A stretch of DNA of 64,000 nucleotides, from contig JAOIZZ010000002.1 in assembly GCA_028227395.1 (NCBI GenBank), forward strand, positions 62,001 through 126,000. The letters are read 5' to 3'. Position 1 is the stretch's first letter, and the number at the start of each line of letters is the position of its first letter. This document shows, one piece after another, positions 44,020 to 55,219 of this stretch. Position numbers and translations under genes: made by a program. The notes under the pieces were generated by a model. That model searched no databases. It had not been told where the DNA came from and saw only the letters and a list, made by a program, of their open reading frames with translations. Source of the DNA: Woeseiaceae bacterium (lineage in GTDB: Bacteria; Pseudomonadota; Gammaproteobacteria; Steroidobacterales; Woeseiaceae).

Positions 44020-46671
44020 ATGTCTTCTAGCTTAACTATTGATTTAAAAGAAGATGCTGATATCAGATGTTTTTCTGAATCAATGACTAAAAATAGTACA
44101 CTCGATAGTCTAAAACTATCCTTAGCAGAGATAGATGACAACCTTATGGCGCGCTTCATTAATAATGAAGCAATAGAAAATCTTGTTTATCTGCGTTCTC
44201 ATGCCATAGATCAAATAATGCTCCATCTTTGGCGTACAAATAAGTTAAATAACTTACCGGATATCGTGTTAATGGCAGTTGGAGGTTACGGTCGCGGTGA
44301 ATTACATCCGCAATCAGATATCGACATCATGATCTTATTTAAATCTAAAATAACACCTGAGATAAATGATCGTATTTCACTATTTCTAACCACTCTTTGG
44401 GATTTAGGTTTTGATCTTGGTCATAGTGTCCGCTCACTAAAAGAATGCAAAGCTGAGTCGGAAAAAGATTTAAGCACCATAACAACTCTCATGGAATCGC
44501 GTTTATTATTTGGATGCAAAAAACTTCATAACTCTATGAGTGAAAGTATCAAAAAAAATATGATGTGGTCATCAAAGAAATTTTTTGCCGGAAAAAGAAA
44601 AGAGCAAGTTGACAGACATCTTCGATCAGATAATTCAGCTTATAAACTCGAGCCCAATGTGAAGCTTAGTCCAGGTGGACTGAGAGATATTCAATTAATA
44701 GGCTGGGTGGCAAAAAGACACTTCCAAGTCAATAATATAAATGAGCTGATCAAACATAAATTTCTCACCGTTGGACAATTAAAAAGGCTAAATGAAGGGC
44801 AAAGATTTCTTTGGAAAATTCGCTATGGACTCCACGTAATAGCAAAAAGAAGGGAAGATCGATTATTATTTGATTATCAAAAAAATTTAGCAGCGATGCT
44901 AGGTTATGAGGATGCAGCTTTTACTCTTGCTGTAGAACAAATGATGCAACGTTATTATAGAACTGTAATGGAATTAAGCCGTATCAATGAAATGTTATTA
45001 CAACAATTTGAAGAGGCTATTTTACTTAATCCAAATGCAAAGCCAAAGGCGATTAACAACTCATTTCAAATAAAAAATGGCTATCTGCAAGCAACACATA
45101 ATCAAATATTTGAGGAGAACCCGTCATGCTTGTTGATGATTTTTCTCTTGTTACAACAAGAAGAAAAATTAATTGGTGTAAGTGCCTATACGATTGGACT
45201 AATAAAAAGAAATCTATATTTAATTGATGATGAATTTAGGCAGAACCCAAAAAATCATCGTTTATTTTTAGAGATACTAAAAGCTCCTCAAGGGGTAACG
45301 CACGAACTAAGAAGAATGAATTTATATGGAGTATTAGGTCTTTATATTCCTGCATTTGGTCGAATTGTTGGACGTATGCAATATGATTTATTTCACGCCT
45401 ATACCGTTGATGAACATACTCTTTTCGTGGTGAGTAACTTAAGAAGATTTGCATTATCAAGGTTTGATCATGAATACCCACATTGCAGTAAATTAATGCA
45501 ATCACTTGAAAAGCCAGAAATTGCCTATCTTGCAGGAATTTTTCATGATATCGCAAAAGGACGTGGAGGAGATCATTCTGAACTTGGGGCTATTGATGCC
45601 GAAGCCTTTTGCCTAGAACATGGTATGAGTGAATACTCTTCAAAGACAGTCGCTTGGCTGGTCAAACATCATCTTTTATTATCGATGACTGCTCAAAAGA
45701 AAGACATCAGTGATCCTGCTGTCATTAATGAATTTTCTAGAATAATTGGAGATAAGATACATCTTGATTACCTTTATGTACTATCTATCGCAGACATAAG
45801 AGGCACTAATGAAAATCTATGGAACTCCTGGAAAGCAACTCTATTTTATGATCTTTATAGCCTTACAAAACGAGCATTAAGGAGTGAATTGGATGATCCA
45901 ATTGATCGCGATCAATTGATAGTAGAAAAAAAGTCTGAATCACTTGATTTGCTATCAAAATTACCCATTGATAACAAAGATATTAGTGATATTTGGAATT
46001 TGCATACGGAAGAATATTTCATAAGATATCGTGCCAACGAAATAGCTTGGCACACCAAGAAACTAATGGATAATGATAATTCTAAGAATGGCTTTATTGA
46101 TATACGCGAACAAATCAATGACGAAAGTATTCAAATTGTTGTTTATACGCCACAATCAATGAGAACTTTTGTTGCCACTACCGGAATATTAGATGAATTA
46201 GGGATGAATATATTAGACGCAAGAATTGTTCCGATGAATAACGATTTCAGTATGGATACCTTTATCTTTATAAATAATGATAATGAAAATCAGGTAAATG
46301 AAAAAACATTAGTAAAAATAAAATCAAAATTATCTGCATTTCTTATAAATACTGATGAAGGAAAAATTAAAATATCACGTCGAGTCTCAAGAAAAGCTAA
46401 GCATTTCTCAACGAAACCAGAAGTTATATTTAAAACTGATAGAAATAACAATCGCACGGTTATAGAAATAATAACAAAAGATCAGCCTGGTTTACTTTTC
46501 AAGATTGGGAGTATATTCACAAAACTAAATATTAATATTGAAACTGCTAAGATTGTGACCATTGGTGAAAGAGCTGAAGATGTTTTCTTTGTCGTTGATG
46601 ATCTCAATATGCCATTATCTGAAAAAATTAAAACACAATTAAAAAATACTTTAATCCAGTACATAAACTAA
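44020..46671 (+). CDS. glnD: Bifunctional uridylyltransferase/uridylyl-removing enzyme GlnD
   Basis: VGGYGRGELHPQSDIDIMIL NTase motif, HD domain GIFHDIAKGRGGDHSELG, C-terminal ACT domains. Confidence 0.97.
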   Translation: MSSSLTIDLKEDADIRCFSESMTKNSTLDSLKLSLAEIDDNLMARFINNEAIENLVYLRSHAIDQIMLHLWRTNKLNNLPDIVLMAVGGYGRGELHPQSDIDIMILFKSKITPEINDRISLFLTTLWDLGFDLGHSVRSLKECKAESEKDLSTITTLMESRLLFGCKKLHNSMSESIKKNMMWSSKKFFAGKRKEQVDRHLRSDNSAYKLEPNVKLSPGGLRDIQLIGWVAKRHFQVNNINELIKHKFLTVGQLKRLNEGQRFLWKIRYGLHVIAKRREDRLLFDYQKNLAAMLGYEDAAFTLAVEQMMQRYYRTVMELSRINEMLLQQFEEAILLNPNAKPKAINNSFQIKNGYLQATHNQIFEENPSCLLMIFLLLQQEEKLIGVSAYTIGLIKRNLYLIDDEFRQNPKNHRLFLEILKAPQGVTHELRRMNLYGVLGLYIPAFGRIVGRMQYDLFHAYTVDEHTLFVVSNLRRFALSRFDHEYPHCSKLMQSLEKPEIAYLAGIFHDIAKGRGGDHSELGAIDAEAFCLEHGMSEYSSKTVAWLVKHHLLLSMTAQKKDISDPAVINEFSRIIGDKIHLDYLYVLSIADIRGTNENLWNSWKATLFYDLYSLTKRALRSELDDPIDRDQLIVEKKSESLDLLSKLPIDNKDISDIWNLHTEEYFIRYRANEIAWHTKKLMDNDNSKNGFIDIREQINDESIQIVVYTPQSMRTFVATTGILDELGMNILDARIVPMNNDFSMDTFIFINNDNENQVNEKTLVKIKSKLSAFLINTDEGKIKISRRVSRKAKHFSTKPEVIFKTDRNNNRTVIEIITKDQPGLLFKIGSIFTKLNINIETAKIVTIGERAEDVFFVVDDLNMPLSEKIKTQLKNTLIQYIN

Positions 46672-46688
46672 TAATAAAATTATATAAG

Positions 46689-47033
46689 ATGATTATATTA
46701 TACGGTCTCAAAAATTGTGATAGTTGTACAAAAGCAAAAAAATGGCTAACTTTGAAAAAAATTGACTACATCTATCATGATATCAGGATAGATGGATTGA
46801 ATGAAGTCACCTTGGAGCTATGGTCAAATATAGTTAATCTTGAGTTACTTCTTAATCGACGGAGCACTACATGGAGAAACTTGCCTGATGCTGATAAAAA
46901 TAAAATAAATAATGAAAATATTATTAATTATTTTCTTATGTATCCCACTTTGATAAAACGACCAATAATTAAAAATAATAATTCAATTTTTATAGGTTTT
47001 AACCCGGATGAATTAAAAAATAAATTAAATTAA
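46689..47033 (+). CDS. ArsC/Spx-family reductase-like protein (YffB-like)
   Basis: LYGLKNCDSCTKAKKWL; RRSTTWRNL; IKRPII. Confidence 0.88.
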   Translation: MIILYGLKNCDSCTKAKKWLTLKKIDYIYHDIRIDGLNEVTLELWSNIVNLELLLNRRSTTWRNLPDADKNKINNENIINYFLMYPTLIKRPIIKNNNSIFIGFNPDELKNKLN

Positions 47034-47077
47034 AAATTTTCTAATTTCTCTAAAAAATCGTCTATAATATCTTTCTT

Positions 47078-47575
47078 ATGCAAAATATATCAATACGAAC
47101 ATTATATCTCATGGGATTTTTATCTTGTATACTCATGATGGGTTATGCGTTGTATGCTGAATATCAATTGTTACTCACCCCTTGTCCTTTATGTGTGCTG
47201 CAGAGAATTGCAGTGACATTTACTGGAATATTATTTCTCTTGGCTGCCCTGCATAATCCAAATAATTTTAAACGCTATATCTATACCACTTTAATATTTA
47301 TCACTTCTATAGCAGGTGCTGGTGTAGCTGGATGGCATGTCTATCTTCAGAACCTTCCTATAGATAAGGTACCAAGTTGTGGGCCAGGTTTTGATTATCT
47401 TGTCGGTAATTTTCCTTTAGGTGATGCTCTATTATTAATATTTAGCGGTTCTGGTGAGTGCGCATCGACTGACTGGAGCTTTATGATGCTTTCTATGCCA
47501 ACGTGGGTAGTTATTTGCTGCCTTGGTTTAGCTGCATTAAATATTCTTGCAGGACTGAGATTAGCTAATAAATAG
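47078..47575 (+). CDS. dsbB: Disulfide bond formation protein DsbB
   Basis: 4-TM protein, TPCPLCVLQRIA, conserved periplasmic Cys pair (PSCGPG...GECAS). Confidence 0.93.
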   Translation: MQNISIRTLYLMGFLSCILMMGYALYAEYQLLLTPCPLCVLQRIAVTFTGILFLLAALHNPNNFKRYIYTTLIFITSIAGAGVAGWHVYLQNLPIDKVPSCGPGFDYLVGNFPLGDALLLIFSGSGECASTDWSFMMLSMPTWVVICCLGLAALNILAGLRLANK

Positions 47576-48706
47576 ACGTTTCATAATATTTAGATAAATA
47601 TTACTTAACTCTGGTGTTCCATCTATAGAGACAGATTCATTTACTTTATGAATAGTGGCATTAAGAGCACCTAACTCAATAACCTGACAACCCATTGGGG
47701 CAATAAACCTTCCGTCTGATGTACCGCCGTCTGTGGAGAGCAATGGTTCCGTGCCACAATATTCAAGAATCACGTTTTTAACGATATCAGTCAAATACCC
47801 CTGTTCTGTATAATAAGGCTTACCGGACTCACGCCAAGTTAAATCAAAATCTAAAGTTTCTGAAGTCAGTAAATTATTTATATGTAATTTAATTTTTTCA
47901 TAATTCCAATTTGGGTTATAACGAAGATTAAAAATAATTTTTATTTCTCCTGGGATAACATTAATAGCATCACTATTAGTCATTATATTTACAATTTCAA
48001 AGCTAGTTGGTGGAAATAAATCACTTCCTTTATCCCATGTTTCACTCAATAACATTGAAATTAATGGTGAGGCCAAACGAATTGGATTATTAGCGAGCTG
48101 CGGATATGCGACATGGCCTTGCACTCCCTTAACTGTCAGGTAACCTGTCAAAGAACCCCGTCTACCGACTCTTACCGTATCGCCGAGAAATTCCTTACTA
48201 GATGGCTCGCCAACAATACACCAATCAATTTTTTCCTTTCTTTCTTTAAGTTCTTCAACTACCATCAAAGTGCCATTAACAGCTGGCCCCTCCTCATCAC
48301 TGGTAATCAAAAAAGCTAATCTACCAAAGAAATGATGTTCGCTATCTATGAATTGCTCTGCTGCAATTACCATTGCTGCTAAGCCAGATTTCATATCTGC
48401 AGCACCTCGACCATAGATAGAATTATCGGCAAAAGTTGCTTGAAAAGGATCAAATTTCCATTCATTTAGTGGTCCTGGCGGCACAACATCCGTATGACCG
48501 GCAAAACAGAGTGTCGGTCCATTAGTATTGCCAATAGTAGCCCATAAATTTTTTACCTCTCCATAATTTAATTCTTCACAAATAAACCCAATAGATTGCA
48601 GTCTTTTTTTTATTATATCTTGGCAACCAGCATCTTTAGGAGTTATAGATTTACAGTTAATCAAATCAATTAATAACTGGTTCGATGGGTGATTTCTTAT
48701 ATTCAT
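47561..48706 (-). CDS. dapE: Succinyl-diaminopimelate desuccinylase
   Basis: CFAGHTDVVPPGPLNEW, GRGAADMKSGLAAM, TSDEEGPA. Confidence 0.96.
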   Translation of the reverse strand: MNIRNHPSNQLLIDLINCKSITPKDAGCQDIIKKRLQSIGFICEELNYGEVKNLWATIGNTNGPTLCFAGHTDVVPPGPLNEWKFDPFQATFADNSIYGRGAADMKSGLAAMVIAAEQFIDSEHHFFGRLAFLITSDEEGPAVNGTLMVVEELKERKEKIDWCIVGEPSSKEFLGDTVRVGRRGSLTGYLTVKGVQGHVAYPQLANNPIRLASPLISMLLSETWDKGSDLFPPTSFEIVNIMTNSDAINVIPGEIKIIFNLRYNPNWNYEKIKLHINNLLTSETLDFDLTWRESGKPYYTEQGYLTDIVKNVILEYCGTEPLLSTDGGTSDGRFIAPMGCQVIELGALNATIHKVNESVSIDGTPELSNIYLNIMKRLFIS

Positions 48707-48763
48707 ATCAATTTATATATTACCTATGATGAGACTTGAAAAGCATAGATCTATTAAAAAACA

Positions 48764-49447
48764 CTATAATTTTGGCTTTGAAGCTACTTCTTGCCTAATA
48801 TAATCTAGAGTGAGATTTTCAGGCTCTACTGCATCTGAAATAAGGTATTTCTGCTGAGCTAAATTAAGTAAATAACTTGCTCTAGGGTAGCCAAACCCTT
48901 CTTCCAACTTAACATTAAACCGCATGTTTTTAATACTACCGTAATGTCCTGAGAAACCAATTCCAACAATATCTTTTTTTTGATTTGAATATTCACTTAT
49001 ACTCTCAGAGATCGTCTGTAATTTAACGGGTGTGATGATTTCAGTTAGCCCATCAGCACAAATTTTATATTCTCCAACATAAACTTCATTCATTCTTGCG
49101 TTCTGCATAACGACAATCTCACTCAGACTATGAATTAACATTACTTCTAGAGCTATTGTTTCCATAGATGAGATTGGAATAATCTTTATATTACTAGCAA
49201 ATGCTAAACCTTGGGCTACAGAAGCACCGATTCTCATCCCCACAAACGAACCTGGCCCTATTCCCAAGACTACCGCATCAATCTCATCCATATTTAATTT
49301 AGCAACATCTAGCATTGCCATTATGGCTGGCAATAATACTCGAGTATGACTTTTTGCTTCGATAAAATGCGATTCAAATATTTTTCCTTTTGAGCTAATA
49401 GCTACTGAACAGGCTTCAGAGGAGGTATCAAGAGCTAATAATTTCAT
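48764..49447 (-). CDS. tsaB: tRNA threonylcarbamoyladenosine biosynthesis protein TsaB
   Basis: LALDTSSEACSVAI, GIGPGSFVGMRIG. Confidence 0.93.
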   Translation of the reverse strand: MKLLALDTSSEACSVAISSKGKIFESHFIEAKSHTRVLLPAIMAMLDVAKLNMDEIDAVVLGIGPGSFVGMRIGASVAQGLAFASNIKIIPISSMETIALEVMLIHSLSEIVVMQNARMNEVYVGEYKICADGLTEIITPVKLQTISESISEYSNQKKDIVGIGFSGHYGSIKNMRFNVKLEEGFGYPRASYLLNLAQQKYLISDAVEPENLTLDYIRQEVASKPKL

Positions 49448-49460
49448 GAAAATTGAATCC

Positions 49461-51380
49461 TTAATAGTCGGTTCTAGTTGATTTATGTGTTTCTATAAAA
49501 TTTTTGACTTCAAACAATGAATCCGTTGATTTCATGGGGGAAAGTCCATCAATGAAAGCCTTACCATAATTTTTATTTTTAATACGAGGATCACATAATA
49601 CCACTAACCCATAATCGTCTTCATCTCTCAGCAAACGACCTACTCCTTGTTTTAACGCTAAAACCGCTGTTGGTAATTGATGCTCACTGAATCCATTGCC
49701 TCCATTTTTTTTAATATACTCTAATCTAGCCATCATCAGAGGATCGGCAGGAGATTTAAATGGTAATTTATCAATGACTACCATATTCAGAGCTTCACCT
49801 CGAACATCAACCCCCTCCCAAAAACTGCCGGTGCCCAGCAATATTGCATTCTCATTTGTTCTAAATTTTTTTAACATATCATCACGAGGTGAATCACCTT
49901 GAACGAGCAATAATCTATCGTTTAGTAATTTCTGTTTTGCTTTGAACCATTCCTTGGCTTTATTGAGCGCACTATGGCTAGTAAAAAGGAAAAAGACACC
50001 GCCAGACACAACTTTTAAAAGTGGTTGTGTCGCTTCGAGCATTTTTTCGGTAAATTTTATATTAGATGGTTCAGGTAAATCTTTAGGTAAATAAATCAAC
50101 GCATTTTCATCTATCGCAAAAGGACTTGGAAAAGAGGCTTCCATTGAACTAGGAAGACCAATTCTATCTTTAAAGTGACTGAAGTCTTCTCCGATAGCTA
50201 TGGTTGCAGAAGTGAATATCCATGACTTTTTTGAGCCTGAGAATAATTCACGCAATTTCATGCCCACATCTAATGGTGTAAGGTTTAATCGTAAACTACG
50301 AGATTTAATATCAATCCAGCGTAAGCCATCACCAAGATCATGATCCAGAATACTTGATATTCTATTAAAATATAATTCCGTAAGTTCATGTTTTTTTTCA
50401 AGCGTTTCAGTCACATCTGTCAGTGGCGCTAAAACTTGTCCCAAATTTTTTAATGCATTGCATATATTCTTTATTGGGGTAATGATTTCAGCTTGAACTT
50501 GAGCGAATTCATAACGTCCCTCTTTTTTTGGAGCCTCTATTAGAAGTTGTCTTAGTGCCTTTCTAAGTAAATCAATTTGTTTTAAAACTATTGGTTGATT
50601 TAAGGGAATAATAGTTGCCAATAACTCATTACAAAGCCTATCAAGCTCTATATTTCCAATACTGACGCCAAAAAACTGAGCAGCTAAATCCGGAATTTGA
50701 TGAGCTTCGTCTAATATCATGGCTCTAGCATCTGGTAAAAATTCAGCAAAGCCTTCTTCTTTCATAGTCAAATCAGCGAATAATAAATGATGATTAATAA
50801 CGAGAAGATCTGACTCTTGAGCATTCTTTCTTGCTTTCATTACATGACACTCTTGATAGTCTGGACATTTTCTTCCCAAGCAATTGTCAATTGTTGAAGT
50901 TACCAGAGGCCACACCATTGAAGTTTCAGGCACATCAGATAATTCAGTTTTATCGCCAGTAATTGTTTGATGCCTCCACTGATTAACCAAGTTAAGATCT
51001 CTGGAAATATACCTATCATTGCTTGATGCTAAATTTAATCTATTGAGACATAAATAATTTGACCGTCCTTTCAACAAGGCCGTCAAAATAGGCCGGCCAA
51101 TTGCTTTACTAATTAATGGTAAATCTCTGTGATAAAGCTGATCTTGAAGAGTTTTTGTGCCAGTTGAAATTATAACCTTACGTTCACTGAGCATTGCTGG
51201 TACCAAATATGCAAATGTTTTTCCTATTCCGGTTCCTGCCTCAACCACTAGATGCTGATCTTCTTTTATGGCGTAAGCAACTTCCTCGGCCATGCTAGCC
51301 TGACCTTGTCTTGGCTGAAAACCGTTTAGTAGTTTATCTAAAGGACTTAGTGGCCCAAAGAATTCAGTTAAATTAACCAT
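49461..51380 (-). CDS. DinG/YoaA-family ATP-dependent DNA helicase (XPD-like, Fe-S)
   Basis: VEAGTGIGKTFAYLVPA, DEAH box ILDEAHQI, Fe-S cysteines CLGRKCPDYQEC, QGVGRLLR. Confidence 0.93.
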   Translation of the reverse strand: MVNLTEFFGPLSPLDKLLNGFQPRQGQASMAEEVAYAIKEDQHLVVEAGTGIGKTFAYLVPAMLSERKVIISTGTKTLQDQLYHRDLPLISKAIGRPILTALLKGRSNYLCLNRLNLASSNDRYISRDLNLVNQWRHQTITGDKTELSDVPETSMVWPLVTSTIDNCLGRKCPDYQECHVMKARKNAQESDLLVINHHLLFADLTMKEEGFAEFLPDARAMILDEAHQIPDLAAQFFGVSIGNIELDRLCNELLATIIPLNQPIVLKQIDLLRKALRQLLIEAPKKEGRYEFAQVQAEIITPIKNICNALKNLGQVLAPLTDVTETLEKKHELTELYFNRISSILDHDLGDGLRWIDIKSRSLRLNLTPLDVGMKLRELFSGSKKSWIFTSATIAIGEDFSHFKDRIGLPSSMEASFPSPFAIDENALIYLPKDLPEPSNIKFTEKMLEATQPLLKVVSGGVFFLFTSHSALNKAKEWFKAKQKLLNDRLLLVQGDSPRDDMLKKFRTNENAILLGTGSFWEGVDVRGEALNMVVIDKLPFKSPADPLMMARLEYIKKNGGNGFSEHQLPTAVLALKQGVGRLLRDEDDYGLVVLCDPRIKNKNYGKAFIDGLSPMKSTDSLFEVKNFIETHKSTRTDY

Positions 51381-51567
51381 AAGTAATTTCTACCAGAGAG
51401 GATTAAGATAAATTAATAAATTAATTTTATATGATCAGATACATTTAATAAGATCTAATATTACGCTACAATTAACAATGTTATTATCCTTTAATAGATA
51501 ATAAACTAAGATTAAAATCCTATATATGTAAAAATAGTATTCACTTATTCTGATTATAAGAGGCTTT

Positions 51568-53310
51568 ATGACCACTTCTTTAACTTCTTTAAAAGACTGG
51601 ATTGACAATTCAGCATCACAAACTCTTCCTGAAAATATACATTGGTGCGATGGATCAGAAGAAGAATATAATTATTTGATTAAGGAGATGAATAAATCTG
51701 GAGATTTACATGAACTCAATCAAGACAATTACCCGGATTGTTACCTTCACAGATCAGATCCTTCAGATGTTGCGAGAGTTGAGCATTTAACATTTATTTG
51801 TACGAAAAATGAAGATGATGCAGGACCCAATAATAACTGGATGATGCCTAGCGAAGCACATCAAAAAATTGATCGGCTTTTTGATGGTGCCATGCGAGGA
51901 AGGACAATGTATGTGGTTCCTTATTGTATGGGTCCAATTGATTCACCGCATGCCAGATGTGGTGTAGAAATTACTGATAGCGCATACGTAGTAGTCAATA
52001 TGAAGCTAATGACACGTATGGGCTCAAAAGCGTTGAAACGAATCGAAAAAGAAGGTGATTTCGTAAAAGGCCTTCATTCTACAGGTCAACTTGACCCTAA
52101 CAATCGTCTTATTATGCATTTCCCAGATGAATTAATGATAAAAAGTTTTGGCTCAGGTTACGGTGGCAATGCCCTTTTAGGGAAAAAATGTCATGCCTTA
52201 AGAATTGCCAGTTGGCAGGCCAAGCAAGAAGGATGGTTAGCTGAGCATATGTTAATTGTTGGCATAGAAAATCCACATGGTAAAACTCATTATTTAGCAT
52301 GCGCATTTCCATCAGCTTGCGGTAAAACCAATTTGGCTATGCTTATCCCACCAAAATCCCAACCTGGATGGAAGGTTTGGACACTCGGTGATGATATTGC
52401 TTGGTTGCATCTTGATAAAAATGGTCAAATGCGCGCCATAAATCCGGAAGCTGGATATTTCGGTGTCGTTCCTGGAACCAATGAAAAAACCAATAAAAAT
52501 GCCTTTGATATGATTAAAAATAAGACTATATATACCAATGTAGGTCTAACTAAAGATAATGAACCATGGTGGGAGGATAAAAATATAGGTGAACCAGAAA
52601 CCGACTGGAGAGGCGATTCATTTGAAGCATCTAACGGTCCTGCCGCTCATCCTAATTCAAGATTTACAGTATCCGCAACAAATAATTCATCATACTCGGA
52701 ACTTGCTGAAGCTCCAGATGGGGTTGTTATTTCGGCAATTGTTTTTGGCGGAAGACGAAAAACACTAGCACCATTGGTATATGAGGCAAATAGTTGGGAG
52801 CATGGTGTACTAATCGGTGCAGGTGTAGCATCAGAGACAACAGCAGCAGCAGCGGGTGAAGTTGGTGTTGTCAGAAGAGATCCTATGGCCATGAAACCTT
52901 TCTGTGGTTATAACTTTGCTGATTACTGGGATCACTGGCTTTCATTCTCAAAAAAATCCAATAACCTACCAAAAATATTCCATGTAAATTGGTTTCGTCA
53001 AAATGAAATAGGAAAATTTCTCTGGCCGGGTTTCGGTGAAAACCTAAGGGTACTTCGATGGATTATAGATCGCTGTGAAAATAACGTAGAAACTCATAAA
53101 ACAGCAATAGGAGGCTTGCCCAATTCGAAAGATATCGATACTAACGACTTAGATATTTCACCCGAAGTACTAAAAGAATTACTTTCCGTAGAAAATAGTG
53201 AATGGCGCGATGAAATAAATTCAATCGGGGAATATTTAGAAAGCTATGGTGATCGATTGCCAGCTGCTCTGAAAAAAGAATTTACAAAGCTCAAGATGGC
53301 TTTGAGCTAA
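51568..53310 (+). CDS. pckG: Phosphoenolpyruvate carboxykinase (GTP)
   Basis: CAFPSACGKTNLAML GTP-PEPCK signature; C-terminal domain. Confidence 0.97.
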   Translation: MTTSLTSLKDWIDNSASQTLPENIHWCDGSEEEYNYLIKEMNKSGDLHELNQDNYPDCYLHRSDPSDVARVEHLTFICTKNEDDAGPNNNWMMPSEAHQKIDRLFDGAMRGRTMYVVPYCMGPIDSPHARCGVEITDSAYVVVNMKLMTRMGSKALKRIEKEGDFVKGLHSTGQLDPNNRLIMHFPDELMIKSFGSGYGGNALLGKKCHALRIASWQAKQEGWLAEHMLIVGIENPHGKTHYLACAFPSACGKTNLAMLIPPKSQPGWKVWTLGDDIAWLHLDKNGQMRAINPEAGYFGVVPGTNEKTNKNAFDMIKNKTIYTNVGLTKDNEPWWEDKNIGEPETDWRGDSFEASNGPAAHPNSRFTVSATNNSSYSELAEAPDGVVISAIVFGGRRKTLAPLVYEANSWEHGVLIGAGVASETTAAAAGEVGVVRRDPMAMKPFCGYNFADYWDHWLSFSKKSNNLPKIFHVNWFRQNEIGKFLWPGFGENLRVLRWIIDRCENNVETHKTAIGGLPNSKDIDTNDLDISPEVLKELLSVENSEWRDEINSIGEYLESYGDRLPAALKKEFTKLKMALS

Positions 53311-53313
53311 TAT

Positions 53314-54159
53314 TTATTTTTCAGCGACAATATATATGATCCAAGCTAAATCAGGCTCTCCCTTGTTATTTGGTAAAAATTCGCCGTTACCCTCACCCTC
53401 ATCATCTTCACCTTCCCAATAAAAAGTCACTCTTGCAAAGCCAGCCTCTAAGAGTAATTCTTTAATTTCTGGTGCGCTCCATAATCGCCATTTATAAATA
53501 AATGCATCTTCAATAATCGATCCATCAGGAAAATCATAACTTATAGAGCATTCTATAAAATTCGATAATGGGTGAAATTTTGACTGATGCCAAATATAAG
53601 TAAAATCCTCATGTTCCGTTTTTTCGATTAATTCTTGGTGTGCTTCTGGGCCCCCAAATAGATCCAAAAAGAAAATACCATCGGATTTTAATGTCTCTAA
53701 GGATCGTTTAAAATAAAGGCAAAGCTGTTCACGTGAATCAAACAAAAAATAACTGAAGTTAAATGCCGACAATATATCTACGGGAAAAGACTTTACGGTC
53801 ATTACGTCAGCCTCAATTATTTTAATTCTTTGAAACTCTTTATCGGGCAGATGTATTAAACGGTTATTTTTTGCCCAAAGAAGTACCGACTCATCATTAT
53901 CGATACCGATAGCATCATAATCATCTCCTTGCTTGATCCATTCATACGATGAATTTGCAGTTCCACAAAAATCTTCACGATAAGAATACGCTGACTTTGT
54001 TTTTAGCTGTTGATATGTTTCTTGCATAAATTCAATTTCATGCTCAACATTTTGAACTGAGCGCTCATACAAATCATGGATATTGGCTTTATCTGCAAGT
54101 GACAATTTTTTTATATTCAATTTAAGCCTATGCTGCCAGAAGAAGTTTCTTTTTCGCAT
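53314..54159 (-). CDS. Class I SAM-dependent methyltransferase (true start probably downstream of the track start)
   Basis: YREDFCGTANSSYEWIKQGDDYDAIGIDNDESVLLWA. Confidence 0.8.
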   Translation of the reverse strand: MRKRNFFWQHRLKLNIKKLSLADKANIHDLYERSVQNVEHEIEFMQETYQQLKTKSAYSYREDFCGTANSSYEWIKQGDDYDAIGIDNDESVLLWAKNNRLIHLPDKEFQRIKIIEADVMTVKSFPVDILSAFNFSYFLFDSREQLCLYFKRSLETLKSDGIFFLDLFGGPEAHQELIEKTEHEDFTYIWHQSKFHPLSNFIECSISYDFPDGSIIEDAFIYKWRLWSAPEIKELLLEAGFARVTFYWEGEDDEGEGNGEFLPNNKGEPDLAWIIYIVAEK

Positions 54160-55102
54160 CTTGCAAAACTTCGATTCCTGCTCCTTCTATATGTGCGTGA
54201 GTGCTTAAATACCTTCTCCATGCTCTAGCACCTGGTTGCCCTGAATAAAGCCCGAGCATGTGACGAGTAATATGATTTAATTTAACTCCTGATTTAATTT
54301 GAGATTCAATATAAATGCACATTTTATCCACAATATCTTCTCTTGTAAGAGGCTCTTTTTGGCAAGAGTTAGTTAAAGCTCTCAATTCATAAAGAAACCA
54401 TGGTTGATGGTAAGCAAATCTACCTATCATCACTCCGTCAAGTAACGCCAAATGCTCTTTACAGTCATCAAGACTATTGATACCTCCATTTACCGAGATA
54501 TGTAAATGCTCATAGTCTGATTTTAAGCGATAAACACGTTCATAGTTTAATGGGGGAATAGTGCGATTTTGTTTCGGGCTTAGTCCCGACAAGATGGCCT
54601 TTCTTGCATGAATAATAAATCTATTGCAGCCAGATTCGACAACATTATCGATGAAATGACGCAAAAAATCATAACTATCCAAATCATCGATACCGATCCT
54701 AGTTTTTATAGTAACCGGAATATCTACTGAATCAATTATTGCTCTAATACACTCGGACACCAACTCAGGTTTAGCCATCAAACATGCACCAAAAGACCCT
54801 TGTTGAACACGATCACTCGGACAGCCAATATTTAAATTTATTTCATCATAGCCACAAGCTGCAGCAATTATAGCTGCTTGCTTCAATTTTTCTGGATCAC
54901 TACCACCAAGCTGCAATGCGATTGGATGCTCTTCATCATTGTATTTGAGATGCTTGCTTTTATCGCCAAAAAGTAATGCATCAGCAGTGATCATTTCGGT
55001 ATAGAGTAAGATATTTGAATTTAACAGCCTCATAAAATATCGGCAATGAGTGTCCGTCCAATCCATCATAGGAGCAACGCTAAAAATCTTAGTGGATATC
55101 AT
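54128..55102 (-). CDS. dusA: tRNA-dihydrouridine synthase A
   Basis: FSVAPMMDWTDTHCRYFMRLL, LNIGCPSDRVQQGSFGACLM. Confidence 0.96.
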   Translation of the reverse strand: MISTKIFSVAPMMDWTDTHCRYFMRLLNSNILLYTEMITADALLFGDKSKHLKYNDEEHPIALQLGGSDPEKLKQAAIIAAACGYDEINLNIGCPSDRVQQGSFGACLMAKPELVSECIRAIIDSVDIPVTIKTRIGIDDLDSYDFLRHFIDNVVESGCNRFIIHARKAILSGLSPKQNRTIPPLNYERVYRLKSDYEHLHISVNGGINSLDDCKEHLALLDGVMIGRFAYHQPWFLYELRALTNSCQKEPLTREDIVDKMCIYIESQIKSGVKLNHITRHMLGLYSGQPGARAWRRYLSTHAHIEGAGIEVLQDAKKKLLLAA

Positions 55103-55219
55103 TTCAATATTATACCAAGTTTAACTAATGTCTTTAAACTATAAATAATATAGATCTTTACTAGAGAAAAATTGCATTCTTTATTTTAAAAAAACATCAG
55201 TAAATGTTATAAATAGATA

